A stretch of DNA of 64,000 nucleotides from Labilithrix sp. (GCA_019637155.1 JAHBWE010000006.1:372001-436000); one strand, 5' to 3'; counted from the stretch's first letter, positions 35,428 through 46,315 are shown. Translations and numbers: made by a program. Notes: generated by a model not told the origin, from the letters alone.

Positions 35428-37077
35428 ATGAGCGGTCGCAGGGGGGCGTTGGGTGGTATCGGCGCGGCCCTCTGGATCGGAGCGTGGGCTTGTACCACCT
35501 ACTCCACGGACGAAGCCCCGGAGCCGCAGCCCGTCGTGCAGGCAGACGCGGCGTCCGCACCGAACCTCCCCGACGCGAGCGCGCCTCGCGACGGCTCGGA
35601 CGAAACGCCCGCCTTCACGCTGACGCTGTCGTCTCGTTCGCTCGCCCTCTACCGCGGTGGCAGCGTCGTGCTGACCGTCACCGGCGCGCGCACGGGCGGT
35701 CATGCGAAGGACGTCGTGCTGAGCGTCGCGGACCTGCCCTTCGGTGTGACCTCCGATGCGCCGACGCTCGCCACCGATCAGAAGACGGCGACGATCGAGC
35801 TCGTCGCTTCGGCGGACGCGGCCGTCGCCACCACGAGCGTGCTCGTGCGCGCGGAGAGCGCCGGCGGCGCCATCGAGGCGGCGGTCGCGCTCACGCTCGA
35901 CGTTCGCGCCGAAGACGACTCCGGCGTTCACAACGCGCTCGACCCGACGTTCGGCGCCGGCGGCGAGCTCGAGGTCGCCCTCGACATCCAGATTCCGTTG
36001 AGCGCCACCGTCACGCCCGCGGGGAGGATCGTGGTGGGCGGATGGGACGGCAAGACCCCCATGGTCGCGCGCTTCATGCCCGACGGAACGCGCGACCCGT
36101 CGTTCAAGATGGGGCAGACCGCGCTGCTCAGCGCATCGAAGATGCCCATCCCCACCGCGCTGCTGGCGACGGGAGACAAGCTCGTGATCGGCGGCAGCTA
36201 CGATTGCGCGAGCTCCTGCAAGCACGCCGTCGCGCGGCTCGCGTTGGACGGTGAGGTCGACGGGACGTTCGGCTCGCTCGGCCGGGCGGACCTCTTCACC
36301 GGCCCCAACGTCATCACGGCGGGGAACGTGGAGAGCATCGTGGCCTCGCCCACGACCGGACACCTCTTCGTCGGCACCCACTATTTCGGCGGCGCTCCGC
36401 CCTACACGGGCGAGCTCGCCGTCACGCACCTCGACGCGAACGGCCAGCAGCAGACGAGCTGGGGCACCTACGGTCGCAAGTACTTTGCGAGCGACTACGT
36501 GCCGTCCGTCTCGATGGTGGTGGAGGGCGACGACACCGTGTTCCTGCAGCACCGCGAGAACGTCACGAAGCTGGCGACGGGTGGCTCGTCGACGCGCTCG
36601 AACGTGTCGCCGGGTCCCATCGCCGCGTACGGTTCGAACCTCTTCGCCTTCGGCGGCGACACGAAGCGGATGCAGATCGCCGTCCTGGATCCCGCGGGCG
36701 TGCGCGATCCACTCCCCAAGAGTGAGGACGGAGGTGCGCTCGTCGTCGAGCAAGGCGTGGAGCTCTCGGTGACGGCCGGCCTCGCGGCGACGAGCGGCCT
36801 GTTCGTCGGCGGTACCGCCTCGAAGTCCTCGAGCTTTCAGTCCGCCGCAGCGCTCGCCCGCTTCCACCTCGACGGTGGCGTCGATCAGAGCTTCGGCGAT
36901 CAGGGGATCTTGTTCTCTCCGTACCGCGCTCCGGTCGTCGTCGGATCCATTCCGCGGCGGACCGAGAGCGGTCCTCTGCTGATCACGACGCTGCCGGGAA
37001 ATCGACTCCTCACGGTGGGACTGCGCGAGCTCGCGTCGGGAGAGCGAGCCCTCGTCTTCCGCCGCTACCAGCTCTGA
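35428..37077 (+). CDS. delta-60 repeat propeller lipoprotein
   Basis: A 549-residue lipoprotein (lipobox GAWAC). An N-terminal beta domain (about 45-165) is followed by delta-60 type repeats, each opening with a D-x-(T/S)-F motif: LDPTFGAGGELEV, TRDPSFKMG, EVDGTFGSLGRADL and GVDQSFGDQGI. These form a secreted propeller of unknown ligand. An ATG 30 bases upstream overlaps the MFS stop, but the intervening codons (GCT CGA TTA CGA) are unlike the local bias, so the ATG at 35428 is preferred. Confidence 0.78.
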   Translation: MSGRRGALGGIGAALWIGAWACTTYSTDEAPEPQPVVQADAASAPNLPDASAPRDGSDETPAFTLTLSSRSLALYRGGSVVLTVTGARTGGHAKDVVLSVADLPFGVTSDAPTLATDQKTATIELVASADAAVATTSVLVRAESAGGAIEAAVALTLDVRAEDDSGVHNALDPTFGAGGELEVALDIQIPLSATVTPAGRIVVGGWDGKTPMVARFMPDGTRDPSFKMGQTALLSASKMPIPTALLATGDKLVIGGSYDCASSCKHAVARLALDGEVDGTFGSLGRADLFTGPNVITAGNVESIVASPTTGHLFVGTHYFGGAPPYTGELAVTHLDANGQQQTSWGTYGRKYFASDYVPSVSMVVEGDDTVFLQHRENVTKLATGGSSTRSNVSPGPIAAYGSNLFAFGGDTKRMQIAVLDPAGVRDPLPKSEDGGALVVEQGVELSVTAGLAATSGLFVGGTASKSSSFQSAAALARFHLDGGVDQSFGDQGILFSPYRAPVVVGSIPRRTESGPLLITTLPGNRLLTVGLRELASGERALVFRRYQL

Positions 37078-37092
37078 AGCGGGGCATCACGC

Positions 37093-38225
37093 GTGTGGCT
37101 CGCCTCACGGACGCTGATCGTGATGTGCCTCGCCGGTTGCGCTGCGCCGCCGGCGGCGCCCGTGCGCGCGCCGCGCGTGGTGGGGGCTCTGCCGGTCGCC
37201 TCGACGGAGCTGGGACGCGGTTCCGGAGTCGGGGGCGCCGCTCGATCTTGCGAGGCCGACGCCGCTCGCCGATCCGCGTGCGCGCGGCTGGATCGTGGAG
37301 GGCGATCGGCTCGTGCGCGTCGAACCGACGACGGGGACGCGTGTACACGTCACGCAAGATGCGCGCGGCGACGTCTTCGACTGCGAGCTCTCGGCCGGCG
37401 GCGACGTCCGGTGCGCGGAGCACGTGCGCGCGATCTGGGGAGGCTCGCGGCTCTGCGTGCACGAAGCCGACGGCTGGCTGAGCTGCGCGCCCTACGCGCC
37501 GGGATCGCCGGCTGGCGCTCGCGCGGATCGGGCAATTCCCCGCGGGCGTGCGGGTGCACGCCGGCATCGAGCTCGGTTGCGCCGAGAGCCCCGCGGCGCC
37601 CGTCGCGTGCTGGCGCTGGGATCAACAGTGGCGCGCGTCCGCGCACGACGGGCGCACGCTCGTGCGTGAGTCGCTCCGCCCGCCGGTCGCGACGGCGATC
37701 GACGGCCCCGTCGCGCTCTCGGTCGCGGCCCATCACGCGTGCGCGCTGCTCCGCGATCGGCGCATCGTGTGCTGGGGGCGCGTGTTCCGCTCGGACGCGC
37801 CGCCGCCGCTCGTCGAGCTGCCGGAGCTCTCGGCCGCCACGCGCATCGGCGCCGGCATCGATCACGCGTGCGCGGTGCAGGGCGCGAAGGTGTGGTGCTG
37901 GGGCGCGAACGACGTGGGGCAGATCGGCCTCGCCGGCGCCGCGTTCGTCGAACGCCCCCGCGACGTCGACGGCGTCTCCGACGTCGTCGACGTCGCGCTC
38001 GGTAGTCGCCGCCACAAATCGAGCACCGAGCTCGCGGACGGCGCCGCGCGCTGCTTCGGCGAGGCACGCCGCCCGACGGTGGAGCGCCAAGAGGGCGTCG
38101 CCGAGATCGCCCTCGGCGGCTCGTTCGCGTGCGTGAGGTGCGAAGGTCGACCGCCCGTGTGTTGGGGCAGCGTCCGCGGCTCGTTCGAGACGGAGCCGAT
38201 CGAAGCGTCCCTCGCGATCGAGTGA
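37093..38225 (+). pseudogene. RCC1-like lipoprotein gene broken by two frameshifts
   Basis: From a GTG start the frame encodes a lipoprotein signal (MWLASRTLIVMCLAGC). Near 37195-37210 the sensible protein moves to the next frame (SWDAVPESGAPLDLARP, then VEGDRLVRVEPTTGTRV). Near 37495-37510 it shifts again to RLALARIGQFPAGVRVHAG and continues to the stop with RCC1-like blades (VACWRW, IVCWGR, VWCWGAND, PVCWGS). Rejoined, it would be an RCC1-type lipoprotein of about 375 residues. Two indels mean either a pseudogene or sequencing errors in GC-rich runs; these cannot be told apart here. Confidence 0.72.
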
Positions 38226-38259
38226 GCGTACGATCGCGGCGCCGGGTGGAGGGCAGGTC

Positions 38260-38985
38260 ATGAGCGTCATCGACATTCGATGTCCGTCGTGTGGGAGAAG
38301 CGTGCCGGCGGCCGACATCAACATCGCCGCCCTCGCGGCCAAGTGCTCGGGCTGCCAGAGCGCGTTCACGTTCGCGCCGCCGTCGCGCGTCCGCGCGGTG
38401 CCGCCGATGCCCGCGAACGTCACCGTGACCGGAACGCCGACGCTGCGCGCGATCGTCTCCGACTACCGCTCGTACGCGAGCGCGGTCCCGCCGCTCACGA
38501 TTCGCTACCGGCAATTCAGCATCGCCGGCGTCGTGTTCAACACGATCTTCGTCGTCCTATGGTTCGGGGTCCTCTCGCAGGCCTATCTGAGCTTCCGCGG
38601 CCAGCCTCTCTGGATCTACTTCCTCCCGATCTTTCACGTGCTGGCCGGTCTGGTCGTCGTCAAGCAGATCCTCGAGGCGCTCTTCAACGCGGACGTGTTC
38701 GACATGACCGGCGAGCGGCTCGTCGCCACGCGGGGCCCGATCCGCTGGCCCTGGCAGCGCGGCCGGGTCGAGCTCCCGGTCGCCGAGCTCCGCCAGCTCT
38801 CGGTGCTCGAGAAGGTCGGCACGAGGAACCGCACCTCCTACGGCGTCATCGCGCACCTCAAGAACGGCACGACCGTCGCGCTGGTCGACGACCTCCCCCA
38901 CCAGGAGGTCGCCACCTTCATCGAACGCTCCATCGAGGAGCAACTCGGCCTCCCCGACGAGCCCTGGCTCAACCAGAGCGTGTGA
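38260..38985 (+). CDS. zinc-ribbon membrane protein
   Basis: A 241-residue protein. It opens with a zinc ribbon of two CxxC knuckles (CPSCGR and CSGCQS, residues 8-35). Two membrane helices follow at about 90-145 (AGVVFNTIFVVLWFGVL and IYFLPIFHVLAGLVVV), then a cytosolic beta-rich domain (ATRGPIRWPWQRGRVELPV) like a bacterial PH-type module. The layout resembles MJ0042-type zinc-ribbon membrane proteins of delta-proteobacteria. Function unknown. Confidence 0.72.
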   Translation: MSVIDIRCPSCGRSVPAADINIAALAAKCSGCQSAFTFAPPSRVRAVPPMPANVTVTGTPTLRAIVSDYRSYASAVPPLTIRYRQFSIAGVVFNTIFVVLWFGVLSQAYLSFRGQPLWIYFLPIFHVLAGLVVVKQILEALFNADVFDMTGERLVATRGPIRWPWQRGRVELPVAELRQLSVLEKVGTRNRTSYGVIAHLKNGTTVALVDDLPHQEVATFIERSIEEQLGLPDEPWLNQSV

Positions 38986-39110
38986 TGGCGTGCAGCAACT
39001 GACGCTGGAGCGACGTGGGCATGGCGCGGCAGACCTTGCGGGGACGGGACTGAGCGCGGGGGGTTGGGGGATGGACGCGGTGGGGGAGGGGGGGACCGCG
39101 GTGCGGCCGT

Positions 39111-39170
39111 GAGGCGTAGCGAGCGGCAGTGCCTCGCGACGCCGCATACCGAAGGCGTAGCGAAAGGCAG
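39111..39170 (+). repeat. imperfect 19-bp direct repeat in intergenic region
   Basis: Two copies of GAGGCGTAGCGAGCGGCAG-like sequence start 40 bases apart (39111 and 39151), matching at all but a few positions. They lie in the 272-base gap before the DGPF gene, which holds no open frame I trust. The 40-base phasing would put both on one DNA face, as for a tandem operator; this is speculative. Confidence 0.4.
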
Positions 39171-39257
39171 GACCGTCGTGCGCGCCAAAAAAATGATCGA
39201 GAGTGTGTCGATCCTTGCTTGGCTCGTTGGTCGTCTTGGCAGAAGGAGGCATTCGCC

Positions 39258-39689
39258 ATGAAGTTCATGATCATCGTTCCCGCCAACAACGAGTCCGAGG
39301 CCGGCGCGCTCCCCACCACGGAGGAGCTCGAGGCGATGGGGAAGTTCAACGAAGAGCTCGTGAAGGCCGGCGTCATGCTCGCCGGGGAAGGGCTGCACCC
39401 GTCCTCGAAGGGGGCGCGCATCACCTTCGGGAAGGGCGGGAAGTCGTCCGTGAAAGACGGGCCCTTCACCGAGTCGAAAGAGCTCGTCGCCGGGTTCTGG
39501 ATCCTCCAGGTGAAATCGAAGGAGGAGTGCATCGCGTGGATGAGCCGCGCGCCGTTCGGAGAGGGCGCCACGCTCGAGATCCGACAGGTCCACGAGGCCG
39601 AGGACTTCGCGCCCGTCGACCCCGACGGCAAGATCCGTGACCACGAGGAGCAGCTCCGCCGCGAGATCGAGAAGCAGCAGCAGCGCTGA
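39258..39689 (+). CDS. DGPF (YCII-related) domain protein
   Basis: A 143-residue protein of the YCII-related DGPF family, preceded by a strong AAGGAGG ribosome site. It opens KFMIIVPANNESEAGALP, contains the defining KDGPFTESKELVAGFWIL, and ends with a charged helix. DGPF proteins are usually encoded beside ECF42 sigma factors and are thought to be part of that regulatory unit. Here the ECF42-like gene is 10 kb away on the other strand. The next gene, ettA, follows after 27 bases. Confidence 0.87.
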   Translation: MKFMIIVPANNESEAGALPTTEELEAMGKFNEELVKAGVMLAGEGLHPSSKGARITFGKGGKSSVKDGPFTESKELVAGFWILQVKSKEECIAWMSRAPFGEGATLEIRQVHEAEDFAPVDPDGKIRDHEEQLRREIEKQQQR

Positions 39690-39716
39690 GCGCGGTGCGC
39701 TAGGCTCGCGGCCGCC

Positions 39717-41393
<1,677 letters not shown>

Positions 41394-41402
41394 GGGCGAG
41401 AC

Positions 41403-41954
41403 ATGGCGCACACGATCGAAGAGGCGAAGTCGGGACGCGCGGGCTGCCGGACGTGCCGGAAGCCGATCGCGAAGGGGGAGCTGCGCTTCGGCGAGGAGAC
41501 CGAGAACGCGTTCGGCGACGCGGGGGACACCACCTTCCGGTGGCATCACCTCGCGTGCGCGGCCGGGTCGAAGTCGGACGAGCTCCGCGCGACGCTGCCG
41601 GCGTTCGAGGTGGCCGTGCCCGCGGAGCAGCGTGCGGAGCTGGAGAAGCTCATGGCGGAGGCGGACGCGAAGAAGCCGCCGCCGTTCCCGCACGCCGACA
41701 AGGCGCCCACCGGGCGCGCGCGGTGCCAGGCCTGTCAGGAGAACATCGCGAAGGGGGAGCTCCGCGTCGCGTTCGAGCGCGAGATCGAGCGCGGGATGAC
41801 GATGCAGAAGGGCGCGGGGTACCTGCATCCGAAGTGCGCCGCGGCGTTCATGGAAGAGAAGGGGACGAGCCACGAGGAGCTCACGGAGGGGATCCGCAAG
41901 AACACGCGCGATCTCTCGGACGCGGAGCTCGATCGGCTCTTCGCCGAGGTCTGA
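41403..41954 (+). CDS. protein with two PARP-type zinc fingers
   Basis: A 183-residue protein with two tandem PARP-type zinc fingers. Finger 1: C15-x2-C18 (CRTCRKPIAKGELRFG) with H49-x2-C52 (HHLAC). Finger 2: C108-x2-C111 (CQACQENIAKGELRVAF) with H142-x2-C145 (HPKC). The C-x2-C-x30-H-x2-C spacing and IxKGELR core are those of PARP-1 and DNA ligase III fingers, which recognise DNA strand breaks. No catalytic domain is attached. It lies nine bases after ettA and is probably co-transcribed. DNA- or RNA-end binding is inferred from the fold. Confidence 0.82.
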   Translation: MAHTIEEAKSGRAGCRTCRKPIAKGELRFGEETENAFGDAGDTTFRWHHLACAAGSKSDELRATLPAFEVAVPAEQRAELEKLMAEADAKKPPPFPHADKAPTGRARCQACQENIAKGELRVAFEREIERGMTMQKGAGYLHPKCAAAFMEEKGTSHEELTEGIRKNTRDLSDAELDRLFAEV

Positions 41955-42026
41955 GCTCCTAGCTCCTCGCGAAAAAAAAAACGGGGCGGGTTTACAGTCC
42001 GGGCCGGTGCTTGCGTCCATGGGATC

Positions 42027-42944
42027 ATGATTCGACGGACCTCGTTCTTCTGCGTGCTCGTCGCCGCCGCCGGCATCTATGCCTGTGACTCGCTGACCGA
42101 TCCGAGCCAGTCGCGGACGCCGGACGACGCGGTGACGAGCAGCGTCTCGGGCGCGCTCGTCGGCTCTGTTCCCGCGAACACGCGCGTCGCGCTGGTGTGG
42201 CGGAGCGCGCAGGGCGGTGTCCTCGCGCGGGGCGCGGACGTCGCGATCGTGGACGGGCGCTTCACGATGGAGCTCGGGGCGCTGCCGGACGCCTACTTCG
42301 CGCCTCTTGGCGCGATCGAGGCTACCGTGGACGCGAGCGTCAGCGAGAGCGTCGACTCCGGCGGGCCGATCGACGCCTCCGTCGGTACGCGATCCCTTCG
42401 TCCGCGCGCGGACGTCGGCGGCGCGATCGTCAACGAGAGGCTCGAGTCCGCGCACGGCGGCTTCGTCGCGTACGTGGACACGAACGGAAACGGCCAGCTC
42501 GACTTCGATCCGGCCACCGGCGAGACGACGGACCAGATCCTCGGCGGCAATCAGGAGCTCATGCTCGTCTTCCTCCGCAAGGGCGGCGCGCTCGACTACG
42601 AGCGGCTCCGCGATCGCACCGGCATGCTCCCGCGTGCAGGATACAACCTTCGCTGGAGCTGGGAGTCACGCTGGCTCCCGCTCGACAGCGTCGAGCTCCG
42701 GCTCGGGAGCGAGCCGCCGCTTCCTTACGAGGTCTGCGGTGGTCTCCCGCTCGGCAGCGCGGGTTACGAGTCGCTTTGTCAGGCGGGCTCGGTTCCAGAC
42801 GGCTGGCCGATTCCGGACAGTGGGGTCTACGACGTGGGCGACGCGAACATCGGCGTCAGCGTCGACTCCGGCTACTACCCGTCGGTCCCCGACGCCTCGG
42901 TTGGCGACTACGACGCCAGCTTCGACATCCCCGACGCCGGCTAA
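42027..42944 (+). CDS. lipoprotein of sigma/caspase operon
   Basis: A 305-residue lipoprotein (lipobox IYAC). An N-terminal beta domain follows (SGALVGSVPANTRVALVWRS), then YVDTNGNGQLDFDPATGE, a Ca-binding-loop-like DxNxNGxxD segment, and a C-terminus rich in Asp, Ser and Tyr. Its TAA stop is followed at once by the GTG of the ECF sigma gene with no spacer, so it belongs to the same transcription unit. It may be the envelope sensor or ligand of the system; there is no direct evidence. Confidence 0.7.
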   Translation: MIRRTSFFCVLVAAAGIYACDSLTDPSQSRTPDDAVTSSVSGALVGSVPANTRVALVWRSAQGGVLARGADVAIVDGRFTMELGALPDAYFAPLGAIEATVDASVSESVDSGGPIDASVGTRSLRPRADVGGAIVNERLESAHGGFVAYVDTNGNGQLDFDPATGETTDQILGGNQELMLVFLRKGGALDYERLRDRTGMLPRAGYNLRWSWESRWLPLDSVELRLGSEPPLPYEVCGGLPLGSAGYESLCQAGSVPDGWPIPDSGVYDVGDANIGVSVDSGYYPSVPDASVGDYDASFDIPDAG

Positions 42945-43487
42945 GTGACGGGGCGCGGTCTCTCCGCGGACGAGGTGAGCCAGGTGTATCACCGCTACGG
43001 CGCGCTCCTCGAGCGGCGCTCGCGCCTGCTCATGCGCGACGTGTCGCTCGGCGAGGACGCGGTGCAGGAGCTGCTCGCGTCGCTCTTGCGCCGTGGAGAG
43101 ACCTTTCGCGCGGCGGAGTCGCCGTATCGCTGGCTCTGTCGCGCGGTGGACCGGACCTGCCTCGACCTGCTCCGCCGCGGACGGCGCGTGCGCGAGGCGG
43201 TCCCGCTCGACGCGCTCGATCCGATCGGGCCCGCCCCCGGCGTCGACGCGGAGGCGCGCGTCGCGGCACTGCAGGAGCTCGCGCAGCTCGGGCCGGAAGA
43301 GCAGGCGCTCGCGATCATGTTGTTCGTCGACGGGATGACGCAGGGCGAGGCGGCGACGGAGCTCGGCGTCTCGCGCGTCACGGTGAACAAGCGGGCTCAG
43401 GGGATCCGCGCGCGGCTCGGCCTCTCGCCCTCGCCTTCGTCCTCGTCCTCGCCCTCGTCCTCGCCTTCGTCCGAAGAGGAGACATGA
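42945..43487 (+). CDS. ECF RNA polymerase sigma factor
   Basis: A 180-residue ECF sigma factor from a GTG start adjacent to the preceding stop. Region 2 lies at about 15-80 (LGEDAVQELLASLLRRG, PYRWLCRAVDRTCLDLLRR) and region 4 at about 105-160 (LGPEEQALAIMLFVDGMTQ, LGVSRVTVNKRAQGIRARL). The last 20 residues are a Ser/Pro run encoded by near-perfect short tandem repeats. It overlaps the anti-sigma gene by ATGA, the standard ECF/anti-sigma arrangement. Confidence 0.88.
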   Translation: MTGRGLSADEVSQVYHRYGALLERRSRLLMRDVSLGEDAVQELLASLLRRGETFRAAESPYRWLCRAVDRTCLDLLRRGRRVREAVPLDALDPIGPAPGVDAEARVAALQELAQLGPEEQALAIMLFVDGMTQGEAATELGVSRVTVNKRAQGIRARLGLSPSPSSSSSPSSSPSSEEET

Positions 43488-44137
43488 CGATCCATCCGAA
43501 CAGCCTCGACCTCGAAGCCTTCGCCGTCGGAGAGACGAGCGCGCGCGTCGAGGAGCACCTCGGCGCGTGCGACGCATGCCGCACGTTCGTCGAGCGGCTC
43601 GGCGCGGCGAAGCCTGCCGCGCCGCGCGCTCCGCGCTCCTCGGGCGTGCGAAGGGTCGCCGGTGTCGTCGTGCCGCTCGCCGCCGCCGCGCTCTTCTTCT
43701 TCGTCCTCCGCCGGCCCGCGCCGCCGGAGACCGCGCCGGCGCCGGCGCCCTCGATCGCGAACGAGGCGCGCGAGCCGGGCACCACGTTCAAGGGTGGGAT
43801 CCAGGTCGCGGTGATCCGCGAGCGCGGCGGCGAGCAGCGGCGCTTCGTCGAGGCGGCGGGGATCCGGCCGGACGATCGGCTGCGCGTGGAGATCGCGATC
43901 GATCGCGAGCAGGTCCTCGTCGCGGGCGTGCTCGGGGACGACGGGAGCTGGCTCGAGCTGATGGGCGCCGCGACGAAGTCGACGGGGACCCACTTCTCCG
44001 AGCGGTCCGCGCGCGTCGACGCGACGCCGCTCCGCGGGATCGTCCTCGTGGGCTCTCCGGAGGCGGTCGCGCTCGCGCGCACGACGCGGCGCTTCGACGA
44101 CGTCCGCACCGTGCGGCTAGACTGGCAGGCGCCGTGA
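43484..44137 (+). CDS. zinc-binding anti-sigma factor, membrane anchored
   Basis: A 217-residue protein. Residues 1-45 form a ZAS/zf-HC2 domain with the H-x3-C-x2-C motif (EEHLGACDACRTFV), which grips the ECF sigma factor. One transmembrane helix follows (GVVVPLAAAALFFFVL, about 60-78), then a 135-residue periplasmic beta-rich domain (GIQVAVIRERGG, LVGSPEAVALARTTRRF). It is coupled on both sides: ATGA with the sigma gene and GTGA with the caspase gene. Signal-induced release of the sigma factor is the expected role. Confidence 0.87.
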   Translation: MTIHPNSLDLEAFAVGETSARVEEHLGACDACRTFVERLGAAKPAAPRAPRSSGVRRVAGVVVPLAAAALFFFVLRRPAPPETAPAPAPSIANEAREPGTTFKGGIQVAVIRERGGEQRRFVEAAGIRPDDRLRVEIAIDREQVLVAGVLGDDGSWLELMGAATKSTGTHFSERSARVDATPLRGIVLVGSPEAVALARTTRRFDDVRTVRLDWQAP

Positions 44138-45684
44138 TCGTCCGCGTCGTCGTCGGCCTCCTCGTCTTCCTCTTCGCGCCGCTCGCGTATGCGGAGCCGG
44201 TGCGCATCCTCATCGCGGCGGGGAACAAACAAGGGCTGCCCGCCGAGCGGCCGCTGAAGTTCGCGGACGCGGACGCGAAGCACGTCCGCGACGTCCTCGT
44301 CTCGCTCGGCGGCGTGAGGAGCGAGCACGCGTTCTACCTCGCGGAGCCGACGCGCGCGACGCTCTTCTCCGCCGTCGATCGCGCGAGGGTCGAGGCGCAG
44401 CGCCACCGCAGCGACGAGGTCACGCTCCTCTTCTATTTCAGCGGCCACGGCGATCGCGAGGCGCTCCACCTCGCCGGCGATCGCGTCCTCGTGACGGAGC
44501 TCTCGCAGAAGCTCGGCGAGGTCCCGGCCGCGCTGCGGATCGCGGTGACCGACGCGTGCCGCGCGACGCGGGAGAAGGGCTTCGCCGCCGACGAGCCGTT
44601 CGCGATCTCGCCCGCGGTGCTGCCGCAAGCGACGGGGCAGGTCTGGCTCCACGCGTCGAGCGACGGCGAGGCGGCGCAGGAGTCCGACGAGCTACAGGGC
44701 GCCATCTTCACGCACGCGTGGCTGAGCGGGCTCCGCGGCGCGGCGGACGCGAACGGCGACGCGCGCGTCACGCTCGACGAGAGCTTCGCCTTCGCGCACT
44801 CGCAGACGCTCATCCGCTCCTCGAAGAGCAGCGGCGTCACGCAGAAGCCGGAGGCCGTGATCCAGCTCCGCGAGGCCGCGCCCGTCGTCATCACGCAGAC
44901 GACGGCGCGCATGTCGACGCTCTCGCTCCCGCAGGCGCGCGACGCACATTTCCTCGTCTACTCCGCGGCCGCGAAGAGCGTGCTCTCCGAGCTGTGGGGC
45001 TCGCCCGAGCGGCGCCTGGCGATCAAGGTGCCGCCCGGTCGCTACGTCGTGCAGCGGCGGATCGCCGGCGCCGGCGCGGTCGCGACGATCGCCCTCGCGG
45101 AGGGAGAGGAGCGAAGGCTCGAGGCGCAGGACTTCTCCGTCAGCCCGCTCGAAGCGCTCGCGCGGAAGGGCGACTTCGTGGAGGTGGGGCCGCGCGATCG
45201 GCCAGGGCCTCACGAGCTCGCGGTGGGATGGGACGCCGGCGGCGACAGTCGAACCGGCTTCTCGCACGGACCGCGCGCCGGCTACGCGTACGCGTGGTCG
45301 CGCTTCGCGCTTTCCATCGGCGGCGCGCTCGCGTTCGCGGACCGCACGGTGGCGACGCCGAACGAGACGGAGAGCGAGGCGCTGACGAGCGGCTTCGGCC
45401 GCGCGGGCTTCGAGGCGCGCTTCCCGCTCGGCGCGCGTCTCGTGCTCCGCGCCGGCAGCGGCGCGCGCGCGGGCGTCGTCTCGCAGCGGCTCGCGGGGGA
45501 GACGAAGAACGCCTTCGCGATCGGCCCCGAGGTCATGGCGGCGGCGCGGATGGGGCTCGGCCGCTCCTTCTTCGTCGACGCGGGCGCGACCGGCGGCCTC
45601 GTCTTCGTGAGCGAGGCGCAGTCGCTGCGCGGGATCTTCGGCCTCAGCGGGACGCTGGCGCTCGGCACGACGCTCGGACGCTGA
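44134..45684 (+). CDS. exported caspase-family protease with C-terminal beta-rich domain
   Basis: A 516-residue protein with signal peptide ending LAYA (residue 20). Residues about 22-250 are a C14 caspase/metacaspase-like domain with the His-Cys dyad H105 (FSGHG) and C142 (TDACRAT), and a metacaspase-type Ca-loop (DANGDARVTLDE). A middle beta domain (about 255-345) is followed by 165 residues of Gly-rich alternating strands (ALSIGGALAFAD, AFAIGPEVMAAARMGLG) like an outer-membrane barrel. The GTG start overlaps the anti-sigma stop. It should act in the periplasm or at the outer membrane, not the cytosol. Confidence 0.82.
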   Translation: MIVRVVVGLLVFLFAPLAYAEPVRILIAAGNKQGLPAERPLKFADADAKHVRDVLVSLGGVRSEHAFYLAEPTRATLFSAVDRARVEAQRHRSDEVTLLFYFSGHGDREALHLAGDRVLVTELSQKLGEVPAALRIAVTDACRATREKGFAADEPFAISPAVLPQATGQVWLHASSDGEAAQESDELQGAIFTHAWLSGLRGAADANGDARVTLDESFAFAHSQTLIRSSKSSGVTQKPEAVIQLREAAPVVITQTTARMSTLSLPQARDAHFLVYSAAAKSVLSELWGSPERRLAIKVPPGRYVVQRRIAGAGAVATIALAEGEERRLEAQDFSVSPLEALARKGDFVEVGPRDRPGPHELAVGWDAGGDSRTGFSHGPRAGYAYAWSRFALSIGGALAFADRTVATPNETESEALTSGFGRAGFEARFPLGARLVLRAGSGARAGVVSQRLAGETKNAFAIGPEVMAAARMGLGRSFFVDAGATGGLVFVSEAQSLRGIFGLSGTLALGTTLGR

Positions 45685-45692
45685 CGCCGGCG

Positions 45693-46268
45693 TCAAGCGG
45701 TGGCGAGAGGATCCCGATACACTTCGTCGAGCGGCAACGAGACGTCGAGCGAGAGGAGCGTGACGGTGCCGTGCTCGCGAACGACGTGCGTGGACCACGT
45801 CTCAGCCTCGCGCCGCACGATCGCGATCTCCTGTTTGTCGTGGGCCACGAGGACGATCTCCTCGAGCGAGAGGATCGTCTTGTAGTGCTCGAGCTTCGCG
45901 CCGCGGTCATACTCGTCGGTCGAAGGGCTGAGCACCTCCACCACGACGCGTGGGTTGAGGGCCGTATGCCGCCTCGGATCGTCGGAATCGAGCTCCACCC
46001 GTCCGCATATGACGGTGACGTCGGCGTAGGTGCCGAGCCCCGTCGCCTTCGAGCGAACGCGCAGATCGGGGCTGTAGACGGCGTACGGCTTGCCGCGCAG
46101 AGCGGCGGTCAGGAGCGTCGTCACGTTCGCCGTGACGCGCGCGTGATCGGGCGAGCCGCCAGACATCGCCCAGACCTGGCCATCGAGGAACTCGAGCTTC
46201 ACCCGCGAGTCCTCGACGAGATCGACGTACTCGGCGAAGGAGAAGCGGTGGTGGGCCGCGTTGACCAT
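45693..46268 (-). CDS. Uma2 family (DUF820) putative endonuclease
   Basis: A 191-residue protein with the PD-(D/E)xK nuclease-like core of the Uma2 family: KLEFLDGQVWAMSGGSPDHA, then YADVTVICG, and VVVEVLSPSTDEYDRGAKLE with the Glu and Lys of the active site. The family is expanded in cyanobacteria and myxobacteria and its role is unclear; nuclease activity is inferred from the fold. It converges with the caspase gene eight bases away. Confidence 0.85.
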   Translation of the reverse strand: MVNAAHHRFSFAEYVDLVEDSRVKLEFLDGQVWAMSGGSPDHARVTANVTTLLTAALRGKPYAVYSPDLRVRSKATGLGTYADVTVICGRVELDSDDPRRHTALNPRVVVEVLSPSTDEYDRGAKLEHYKTILSLEEIVLVAHDKQEIAIVRREAETWSTHVVREHGTVTLLSLDVSLPLDEVYRDPLATA

Positions 46269-46315
46269 GCGTTCAACGTACCATGGTGGAGGCCTCGTAG
46301 TAGGCTGGCGCGCGG

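Noticed and set aside
43430-43485. Short tandem repeats at the end of the ECF sigma gene as a CRISPR-like array
   Set aside because: Units are 6-9 bases, contiguous and in-frame Ser/Pro codons; there are no spacers.
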